DNA from: Massilia sp. IC2-278 | GTDB lineage: Bacteria > Pseudomonadota > Gammaproteobacteria > Burkholderiales > Burkholderiaceae_D | Direction of reading: 5' to 3' | Assembly: GCF_020708045.1 (NCBI RefSeq) | Contig: NZ_JAJFES010000001.1 | Span: 620,001-684,000, forward strand | Length of the DNA stretch: 64,000 bases | Shown here: positions 1 to 6,356 of the stretch, piece by piece | Position numbering within the stretch: position 1 is the stretch's first letter | Layout of the letters: every line of letters begins with the position of its first letter | Notes under the pieces: model-generated | Databases searched by the model: none | Told to the model about the DNA's origin: nothing | Seen by the model: the letters and a program-made list of their open reading frames with translations, nothing else | Program-made: the position numbers and the translations under genes

Positions 1-1
1 C

Positions 2-184
2 CGCCTGGGCGAGCTGCGGCAAGTCAATCCCCGGGTCATGGAAGAAATGTTCGCGGCCGACTTCGCCTACCTGGAAGACATGTACCGCCGCATCAACGAA
101 AACGGACACAACCGGATGCAGGTGGTGTGCCCGGGCTGCCAGCAACGTTTCGAAGCGGAGGTGCCCGGATCGGGGGAGGCATAG
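2..184 (+). CDS. eCIS small zinc-ribbon tail assembly protein (5' truncated)
   Basis: This is the last 60 codons of a gene that begins upstream of the window. The tail of the protein carries a CPGC motif (VVCPGCQQRFEAEV), half of a zinc-ribbon-like knuckle, after a charged helix (EEMFAADFAYLEDMYRRI). Small proteins of this kind sit between the tube/sheath genes and the baseplate genes of contractile injection systems, and everything downstream here is of that type. The next gene overlaps its 3' end. The role is inferred from position; no enzymatic motif is visible. Confidence 0.6.
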   Translation, partial: RLGELRQVNPRVMEEMFAADFAYLEDMYRRINENGHNRMQVVCPGCQQRFEAEVPGSGEA

Positions 185-354
185 GCTACCGCCTGGACCA
201 GCTGTACGAGGAGGTAGCCTACGTCGCGTACCACTTCCACTGGCCCCACGCCGAGCTGATGGCGCTGGACCACCTCGAGCGGCACAAGTGGTTGCAAGAA
301 ATCGCAAAGATCAACGAGCGCATCAACAGCAATGGGGACGACGATGGCCAATAG
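127..354 (+). CDS. Small eCIS protein (DUF6760-like), start uncertain
   Basis: The conserved part is GYRLDQLYEEVAYVAYHFHW followed by a helix ending WLQEIAKINERIN. This matches a short family found in contractile injection clusters just before the tube-initiator gene. The only standard start in frame is GTG at 127, which makes the gene overlap the preceding zinc-ribbon gene by 58 nt and adds about 18 residues that do not look conserved. A good Shine-Dalgarno-like GGAGGT lies 6 nt before an ATC codon at 169, so a non-standard start near the conserved GIGYRLD segment is possible. Function unknown; probably a structural or chaperone part of the tail. Confidence 0.6.
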   Translation: MPGLPATFRSGGARIGGGIGYRLDQLYEEVAYVAYHFHWPHAELMALDHLERHKWLQEIAKINERINSNGDDDGQ

Positions 355-796
355 CGTGGCAGCCAGCCAGGCGCAGCGGCAGGACCCGTATCTCGCCTTT
401 GCCTTTTCAATCGAGATCGGGCAGCAGCGCGTGGCCGGTTTCAGTGAAGTGTCCGGCCTGGCAATGGAAACCGAGGTCGAGAACCTGCGCGTCGGCGGCA
501 TCAACGACCGCGAATGGCAGCTGGCCGGACCATCCCGGTATCCGTCGCGCCTGGTCCTGAAACGCGGCATGGGCGATGTCGCCTACCTGTGGACCTGGTA
601 TCAGGATGTCAGCCAGGGCAAGATCGTGCGCCGTGACGTCGCGCTCTTCCTGCACGACGCCCAGGGCGCCCGGCGGCGTTCGTGGAATTTTCGCGAAGCT
701 TGTCCCGTCAAGTGGACCGGGGCGAATTTGCGCGCGGATGTGTCGGCGATCGCGTTCGAGTCGATCGAACTCGTGCACCGGGGAGTGTTGCCGTGA
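344..796 (+). CDS. Phage tail tube protein gp19-like (Afp5-type tube initiator)
   Basis: The protein has the T4 gp19/Afp1-Afp5 fold signature: an N-terminal strand (DPYLAFAFSIEIG), then GFSEVSGLAMETEVENLRVGG and a C-terminal strand segment (IAFESIELVHRGV). At about 150 residues it is the usual length for an inner-tube or tube-initiator subunit. I prefer ATG 344 over ATG 332 because GGGGAC lies just upstream. The start overlaps the preceding stop by 11 nt. Because LysM and spike genes follow, this copy is more likely the Afp5-type ring joining tube and baseplate than the main tube, which is expected upstream of the window. Confidence 0.85.
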   Translation: MANSVAASQAQRQDPYLAFAFSIEIGQQRVAGFSEVSGLAMETEVENLRVGGINDREWQLAGPSRYPSRLVLKRGMGDVAYLWTWYQDVSQGKIVRRDVALFLHDAQGARRRSWNFREACPVKWTGANLRADVSAIAFESIELVHRGVLP

Positions 797-3555
797 TCGA
801 CCAGACTATGCGGCCGGCCCAATCGCTGGGCACGGAAGACCGCTTGCGCAGTGCGCTGGGCGAGGGCTCGTGGCGGCGCCATGCCTGCCCGGGTCCGGCG
901 CTGCGGATGAGGTCGGCAGCAGACCGGACCGGCCTGGCGCTTTCGGTCCTGGAGCGGGATGCTTACTTCACCAGGCGCCTGCAGCGGCTGCGGATGCAGA
1001 AGGACATTGGCAATGCTGCGGCGATCTTGTCGGAACGGATGCTGCGCAGGCCAGCGCGCGGCGGCGCCGACGTGCGGGATGAGTGGGAGGCTGCCGTCCA
1101 TGGCAGGCCGGCATACGACGCTGCTGTGAATGACGTGGTGGAATACGGCGCTGACGCTGATGGCAAGGCAGCCTACTATGCTGCTAGTCAGGACGTGGCA
1201 GCATTCGAACGGGCTGGTCGCGGCCGGGCGGAACATGGCGCTGCCGTTGAAGGCAGGGCGCCGTACGACGTTTTGCATGGCAAGGCTGGACGTGACGCTG
1301 CTGTTCATCGTCTGGCAGCACATGATGCTGCCGTTCATAGTCAGACAGCACCTGACGCCGCTGTTTCTCGTAAGGCAGCACATGACGGCGCTGCTTATCC
1401 CAAGGCGGCACATGACGCCGCCGCAAAGGACATGTTGGCATCCGACGAGGCGGCTCAAGACGCCGCGGTTCATGATACGGCGGCACACGGCAACGCCGTC
1501 CACGGCGACGCATTCCAGGACGAAGCCGGTTTGGCCGCAGCCGGAGTGCCGGGTGCTGTCCGCGCCAGCCCGGAGGCTAAAGGCCTGGGAAGAGGTCCCG
1601 ACGCGGCGCCTGAACCCCACGGCCGGACATCCCAGGCTGCAACGTCACCCGCCCGTGCATCGGCGCCAGCAGCGGCAATCATGCGCGCGCTTTTGCCTCG
1701 CATGTCCGGAAGCGCGCCGGGTGCGGCGCCCCTCGTGCCAGCGGATACGCGCGGGTCTCATGCGGCCCCGGCCACGCTGCCGCCCGGGCCTGCGGATTCC
1801 TGGCGCACGTCGGGGGCATGGGCGACAGAGAGCACTGTAAGTGGCGCAGGGGCAAGTGAGCGCTCGTCGCCGGCGCCGTTCGTTCGTGTTCCGTTGCCCA
1901 TGGGTGCGGGACGAAGACCCTGGCTCGCACATGAGCGGAACGTCATGGATCGCGTTCGTTCCGGCCCGGGATGGACTTTCACTCGGGCTGAAATGGCCTG
2001 GCGTGCATCCACACGCGGCACCTGGACCCCATTCAATGCCGTCTTGACTAACCCGGGGTTGAATCGGCCAGCCGCTCCTGTCGATGTGATGAGAGCGGCC
2101 ACGGTAACCGCCAGCCTGGCTGGCTCCAGTGCACCGGCCGAGCAGGAACCGGTACGCCCTGGCCCGTATGCGGCCCGCGCGGAAGACCTTGCTGGCCCTG
2201 GCATGGCGGGCGTATCGGAGCCGGCGGCGCGGCGGCGATTGGACCTGTCGTCTGCGGGCCAAGCTCAACACAGTACGGCGGCTTTCCCGCATGCGGCATG
2301 GCTGATGCAGGCAGCGCAAGTGCCGCAAGTGCCGCAAGTGCCGCAAGTGCCGCCGCAGACCCTGCCTGCGCCTGCCGCATCGAGACAGACGTCGCCCCCG
2401 GAAACACCATCGGACGGCATACGTCGGCCGTATCCCTTGCAGGCCATCCGGCGCCTGCAGGCGCTGCGCGAGGAGCCCGGCGCCCATATTCTCGCGGCAC
2501 GTTCTATCCGCGGAACGGTTGCTGCCCGCGTCGGGCTGACGCCGCTTCAGCGGCTGGCCCAGCGCATGCGGCCTGTCCATGCGCCGCTGACCATCGGTGT
2601 TGGCGGCGCAATCGCCGCCAGCCCTGGCAAAGCGCAGGCGGGCGCAGGTCACGCGACGGAGGCGGCGCCCCGCAACGCCAATCGTGCAATCTTGCTGAAT
2701 CCCTCCGGCGCCGGCACAGGTAGGGCCGATGCAGGCCTGGCCCCAGGCGCGCCCGACGCATCGTGGGACGCCGGGTCCGCGTCGCGTTCCGGGCCAGGGC
2801 GTGGTGTGCAGGATGTTCCGTCCATCATGTTGGCCACAACACTGGCCGCAACAGGGGGCGAAATACTCGCTGGAGCCGCTGGAACGACAAGGCATGCCCC
2901 AGACCAGAGCAGCGACGTCACACTGGATTCAAGCTTCGACCATGACGCAACGCCACCCCTTATCGAAGAAGAAGTCGAGGCAGAAGCAGCGGAGTCGAAA
3001 CGTTGGCGTGCGCGCGTCCCGCTGGCCCGAACGCCGTTGCCAATGACGCGGCGGCGGATGGCCACGTTGCCGCAGCTGTCTACTGCGCACTGGGCCGCAA
3101 GTGGCACCGGCCCGGCATGGCGGGCATCGGGCAGCCGTGCCGGCCATGGATTGCCGGTAGCAATGTCGCCCAGCCAGTCCCGGCCGCCTCGTGCCCAGGG
3201 GCTGCCGCCCGTCGTGGCGAGCGACGGTACCACAGGCGTACCGTTCCTTGCGCCTGCGCCGCCTGCCCGGCGACCCCGGCTCAGCGGCATACACCTCGTT
3301 CCCGCTGCGCACGAACCACAAGACTGGACCGGCGCCGACAGCATTGCCGACAGCATTGACCACAGCGCCGCCCACAGCCACGGCGTAGTGCCGGTGACCA
3401 CCGAAGCAGTCCCTGCAGGCCAGGGGCTATCGCACCCGGACATAGCCGCACAGCGTGAGCTCGACCTGGAGCAGCTTGAAGAACACATCTGGCAATCGAT
3501 CATGGACAGACTCGTGGTCGAGCAAGAGCGTCGGGGGACAGGAAAATGGCCTTAG
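793..3555 (+). CDS. Large low-complexity eCIS protein with decapeptide repeats
   Basis: The frame is open from 682, but GTG at 793 overlaps the previous stop as GTGA and is the likely start, giving 920 residues. An N-terminal segment of about 95 residues is charged and helical. It is followed by about 14 imperfect decapeptides of the type KAAHDAAVHS (about residues 103-245), then a long Ala/Pro/Arg-rich stretch with a VPQ triplet repeat near 2318-2353. The last 40 residues form an amphipathic helix (RELDLEQLEEHIWQSIMDRL, then an ERRG motif). I recall such short C-terminal helices from proteins at this position in other eCIS loci, so the end may be the docking part and the middle a disordered insert. 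It could be a tape-like, adaptor or cargo protein; no catalytic motif is seen. Confidence 0.75.
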   Translation: MIDQTMRPAQSLGTEDRLRSALGEGSWRRHACPGPALRMRSAADRTGLALSVLERDAYFTRRLQRLRMQKDIGNAAAILSERMLRRPARGGADVRDEWEAAVHGRPAYDAAVNDVVEYGADADGKAAYYAASQDVAAFERAGRGRAEHGAAVEGRAPYDVLHGKAGRDAAVHRLAAHDAAVHSQTAPDAAVSRKAAHDGAAYPKAAHDAAAKDMLASDEAAQDAAVHDTAAHGNAVHGDAFQDEAGLAAAGVPGAVRASPEAKGLGRGPDAAPEPHGRTSQAATSPARASAPAAAIMRALLPRMSGSAPGAAPLVPADTRGSHAAPATLPPGPADSWRTSGAWATESTVSGAGASERSSPAPFVRVPLPMGAGRRPWLAHERNVMDRVRSGPGWTFTRAEMAWRASTRGTWTPFNAVLTNPGLNRPAAPVDVMRAATVTASLAGSSAPAEQEPVRPGPYAARAEDLAGPGMAGVSEPAARRRLDLSSAGQAQHSTAAFPHAAWLMQAAQVPQVPQVPQVPPQTLPAPAASRQTSPPETPSDGIRRPYPLQAIRRLQALREEPGAHILAARSIRGTVAARVGLTPLQRLAQRMRPVHAPLTIGVGGAIAASPGKAQAGAGHATEAAPRNANRAILLNPSGAGTGRADAGLAPGAPDASWDAGSASRSGPGRGVQDVPSIMLATTLAATGGEILAGAAGTTRHAPDQSSDVTLDSSFDHDATPPLIEEEVEAEAAESKRWRARVPLARTPLPMTRRRMATLPQLSTAHWAASGTGPAWRASGSRAGHGLPVAMSPSQSRPPRAQGLPPVVASDGTTGVPFLAPAPPARRPRLSGIHLVPAAHEPQDWTGADSIADSIDHSAAHSHGVVPVTTEAVPAGQGLSHPDIAAQRELDLEQLEEHIWQSIMDRLVVEQERRGTGKWP
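1100..1525 (+). repeat. In-frame 30-bp (10-residue) tandem repeats
   Basis: About 14 degenerate copies of a 30-nt unit encode decapeptides such as KAAHDAAVHS, TAPDAAVSRK, KAAHDGAAYP and KAAHDAAAKD. The units are rich in Ala, Asp and His with a fairly regular His/Tyr-Asp pair. The copies are adjacent with no spacers, so this is a coding repeat and not a CRISPR. The periodicity also keeps several other frames open here. Confidence 0.8.
2318..2353 (+). repeat. 9-bp tandem repeat encoding VPQ
   Basis: The 9-nt unit CAAGTGCCG is repeated about four times in a row and encodes VPQ triplets inside the low-complexity part of the large eCIS protein. Such short perfect repeats are prone to slippage, and 9-nt steps would keep the frame. 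Confidence 0.75.
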
Positions 3556-4241
3556 ACAAGCTGACCATCCTGGTCGAGCTGCCCGGCGGCCAGCTGCAGT
3601 TCGACGAAAAGAACGCCGATTGCTGTATCGTCGCGATGTTCAATCCGAACCGGCTGTCGGTCAGCCGCAGCGCGCAATGGCAGAGCCAGCAGACCGCCAA
3701 GCGCGACAATCCGGAGCTGCAGTACACCGGCGCCCAGCCGGGCACCCTCGGCATCGAGCTGTTCTTCGATACCTACGACAGCCCGACCCTGGATAAGCAG
3801 AGCGTGACCGACTACACCGGCAAGCTGCTGCACCTGACGACCGTGGAAACCCACGGCGACAAGCACCGCCCGCCCGTGTGCCAGCTCAAGTGGGGCAGCC
3901 GCGGGGTCTTCTTCCAGGGGGTGCTGCAACAGCTCGACCAGCAGTACACGCTGTTCATGGAAGATGGCACGCCGGTGCGGGCCACGGCCAGGTGCAGCTT
4001 CCGGCAATGGCAGACCAACCAGGCCGACATCAAGAAACAGAACCTGATGTCGGCCGACGTGGCCAAGGTCTGGACGGTTCGGCAGGGGCAGACCCTGGCC
4101 GCCATCGCGGCCCAGGAATACCGCGATCCGCGCAAGTGGCGCGCGATCGCCGACGCCAACAACATCGACGATCCGCTGAAGCTGGCGCCGGGCACGACGC
4201 TGCTGCTGCCGGCGCTGCGGCCTGTCGCGCCAGCGGGGTAG
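3546..4241 (+). CDS. LysM-domain baseplate hub protein (Afp7/gp53-like)
   Basis: The N-terminal part (MALDKLTILVELPGG, then MFNPNRLSVSRSAQWQSQ) matches the conserved beginning of the Afp7-type proteins that clamp the tube to the spike hub. A single LysM-like domain lies at about residues 177-225 (WTVRQGQTLAAIAA ... NNIDDPLKLAPGT). The 231-residue length is typical. Its start lies 10 nt inside the previous gene, after GGGGGACAGG. The domain need not bind peptidoglycan; in contractile tails it usually mediates assembly. Confidence 0.88.
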   Translation: MALDKLTILVELPGGQLQFDEKNADCCIVAMFNPNRLSVSRSAQWQSQQTAKRDNPELQYTGAQPGTLGIELFFDTYDSPTLDKQSVTDYTGKLLHLTTVETHGDKHRPPVCQLKWGSRGVFFQGVLQQLDQQYTLFMEDGTPVRATARCSFRQWQTNQADIKKQNLMSADVAKVWTVRQGQTLAAIAAQEYRDPRKWRAIADANNIDDPLKLAPGTTLLLPALRPVAPAG

Positions 4242-4245
4242 CGCC

Positions 4246-5316
4246 ATGGCCGGCCGCGACGCGTTCGATACCCTGGCGCCGGAAGTAAAGGTGCGCGTCA
4301 ACGGCGCCGCGCTGCCGGAGCCCGCCGCGGCCGACCTGGTTGCGGTCGCGGTCGTCAACGATGTCGATGCGATGGGCATGTTCACGCTCACATTGAGCGG
4401 CTGGGATGTGGTGGCGATGGAGGTGAAATGGATGGACGGCGAGCTGTTCCGGGAGGGCAATCCTGTGCAAATCGAACTCGGCTACCGTGACAGCACGCAG
4501 ACGCTGTTCAGCGGCGAGATCACCGGGCTGGAACCGCACTTTCCGGAAGCGAAGCCGCCGATCCTCACCGTGCGTGGGTACGACCGCCTGCACCGGCTGA
4601 TGCGGCAGCGCAAGACTCATTCGTTCACGAACGTGAAGGACAGCGACATTGCCAGTACGCTGGCGGGCACGGCCGGGCTGACGCCGGACGTCGAGGACAG
4701 CGGGGTCACGCACTCCTATGTCCTGCAGCACAACCAGACCGACCTCGCATTCCTGCTGTCGCGCGCGCGCCGCATCGATTACGAGGTCTTCGCCGACGAC
4801 AGGACGCTGCACTTCCGCGCCCGTGCGCTGCGCGAAAGCGCGGCGCTGACGCTGCGCCGCGACATCGAACTGCTGGAATTCCACCCGCGCCTGACGACCA
4901 TGGGCCAGGTGCAGGAATTCGAGGTGCGCGGCTGGAACCCACAGGACAAGCAGGCGCTGGTCGGGCGCACCGGCGCCGGCGACGAACCGGCCACGATGAA
5001 GGGAGCGGAATCCGGACCGGCCGCCGCGCGCCGCCTGTTTGCGCCGACCGCCTCCGCGCTCGACCGCGAGCCGGTGCAGAGCCAGGCCGACGCCGACCGG
5101 ATCGCCCGGCAACGGTTTTCCGACATGGCGCTCGGTTACGTTTGCGGCGAGGGCGTGTGCATTGGCGATCCGCGCCTGCGCGCCGGCAGCGTCGTGGAAA
5201 TCGAAGGGCTGGGGGTACGCTTCAGCGGGCTCTACTATCTTACGAGCACGCAGCACTGCTTTTCGCCCCGCAGCGGTTATCGCACCCGTTTCGCAGCCAG
5301 GAGGAATGCAACGTGA
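4246..5316 (+). CDS. Spike hub protein, phage late control D / gp27-like
   Basis: The 356-residue product has the gpD/gp27 layout: APEVKVRVNGAALP at the start, then FREGNPVQIELGYRDS, a FSGEITGLEPHF strand pair, VRGYDRLHRLMRQRKT and SDIASTLAGTAGL. These barrels form the trimeric hub that carries the spike. In Afp-type systems one gene (Afp8) encodes both hub and spike, like a VgrG; here the spike OB-fold and needle are in the next gene. The end overlaps the next start (ACGTGA). Confidence 0.88.
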   Translation: MAGRDAFDTLAPEVKVRVNGAALPEPAAADLVAVAVVNDVDAMGMFTLTLSGWDVVAMEVKWMDGELFREGNPVQIELGYRDSTQTLFSGEITGLEPHFPEAKPPILTVRGYDRLHRLMRQRKTHSFTNVKDSDIASTLAGTAGLTPDVEDSGVTHSYVLQHNQTDLAFLLSRARRIDYEVFADDRTLHFRARALRESAALTLRRDIELLEFHPRLTTMGQVQEFEVRGWNPQDKQALVGRTGAGDEPATMKGAESGPAAARRLFAPTASALDREPVQSQADADRIARQRFSDMALGYVCGEGVCIGDPRLRAGSVVEIEGLGVRFSGLYYLTSTQHCFSPRSGYRTRFAARRNAT

Positions 5317-5939
5317 GCAAGGATGATCTGTTGCGCGGCCTGCTCGCGCACTCAAGCGACGAGGGCCGCTACTACGGCGTCGTGATCGGCATCGTCACCA
5401 GCAACCGCGGCGGCCCGCAGGGGATGCACTGCGTTCGGGTGCAGTTTCCATGGCTTGGCAGCGACGACGAAAGCCACTGGGCGCGGGTCGCCAGTCCGAT
5501 GGCCGGCCCGGGCAGGGGCGCCTATTTCCTGCCCGAGGTGGGCGACGAGGTGCTGGTCGCCTTCGAACACGGCTGCGTCGAGCATCCCTACGTGATCGGT
5601 GCGCTCTGGAACGGCCGCGACGCGTCGCCTGAGAACAACGACGATGGCGAAAACAATTACCGGAGCCTCACTTCGCGCAGCGGGCATGTGATCCGCCTGT
5701 GCGACCGCGCCGGACAGGAAACCATCGAGATCGTCGACAAGACCGGCAACAACCGCATGGTGTTCAGTGCGGCCGACAACAAGATCGTGATCGAAGCCCA
5801 GGGCGACATCGAACTGGTGTCGCAGACCGGGAAGCTGTCGATCCGCGCGGTGGGAATCAAGCTGCAGTCGATGGCTGGCATCGACGTGTCGGCCAACGCA
5901 AGCGTGGACATCAAGGGCGCGCTGGTCAACCTGAACTGA
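5313..5939 (+). CDS. Spike protein, baseplate assembly protein V / gp5-like
   Basis: The chosen start is GTG 5313, which overlaps the previous stop and follows AGGAGGA by 7 nt; it gives 208 residues. The OB fold is clear (YYGVVIGIVTSNRG, VRVQFPWLGSDDESHW, VGDEVLVAFEHG, YVIGALWNG). The C-terminal part is a repetitive beta segment (RSGHVIRLCDRAG, NRMVFSAADNKIVIEA, SVDIKGALVNLN) like the gp5/VgrG needle. This is the membrane-piercing tip shaft. No lysozyme domain or effector extension is present. Confidence 0.88.
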   Translation: MSKDDLLRGLLAHSSDEGRYYGVVIGIVTSNRGGPQGMHCVRVQFPWLGSDDESHWARVASPMAGPGRGAYFLPEVGDEVLVAFEHGCVEHPYVIGALWNGRDASPENNDDGENNYRSLTSRSGHVIRLCDRAGQETIEIVDKTGNNRMVFSAADNKIVIEAQGDIELVSQTGKLSIRAVGIKLQSMAGIDVSANASVDIKGALVNLN

Positions 5940-5960
5940 AGACGGCGAAAGGAGCATGCA

Positions 5961-6356
5961 ATGGCAAGTCCGGTTCTCGGCGTCGGTTGGGGCTTCCCGG
6001 TGGCGCGGGCGGGCAAGCGCTTTGCGCAGGCGCGCTACGAGGAAAGCGTCAGGCAATCGATTGTCCTGATTCTCTCGACGGGCAAGGGCGAACGCGTGAT
6101 GCGCCCCGACTTCGGCTGCGGGCTGCAGGAACTCCTGTTCGCGCCGAACAGCAGCGCCACGCGCGGGATGGCCGAGTTTTCCGTGCGCGAGGCGCTGCTC
6201 GACTGGGAACCGCGCATCGACGTGCTGGCGGTGCGGGCGTCGAGCGCGGGCGAGGAGGCGCAGCAGATGCTGATCGACATCGACTACCGGGTGCGCCTGA
6301 CCGACAGCCGCTACAACCTGGTGTATCCGTTCTACCTCGACCGGCCACTCGCATGA
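5961..6356 (+). CDS. Baseplate wedge protein gp25-like (Afp9)
   Basis: The protein has the gp25/W family signature: GVGWGFPVA at the start, ESVRQSIVLILSTGKGERVM, RPDFGCGLQELLFAP and EPRIDVLAV. At 131 residues it has the normal family length. The gene follows AAGGAG at good spacing, and its stop overlaps the start of the next gene by 4 nt (ATGA). In contractile systems gp25 nucleates the sheath on the baseplate. In Afp-type loci a PAAR tip gene (Afp10) often follows; here it is absent at this point. Confidence 0.9.
   Translation: MASPVLGVGWGFPVARAGKRFAQARYEESVRQSIVLILSTGKGERVMRPDFGCGLQELLFAPNSSATRGMAEFSVREALLDWEPRIDVLAVRASSAGEEAQQMLIDIDYRVRLTDSRYNLVYPFYLDRPLA

Noticed and set aside
1100..1525. 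Array of about 30-bp repeats resembling a CRISPR
   Set aside because: The units are adjacent without spacers, vary between copies, and lie in frame within a protein-coding gene.
601..1620. 339-codon minus-strand frame with Cys/Met-rich repeats
   Set aside because: It is the antisense of the decapeptide repeat region and overlaps the eCIS genes completely; no ribosome site or family pattern.
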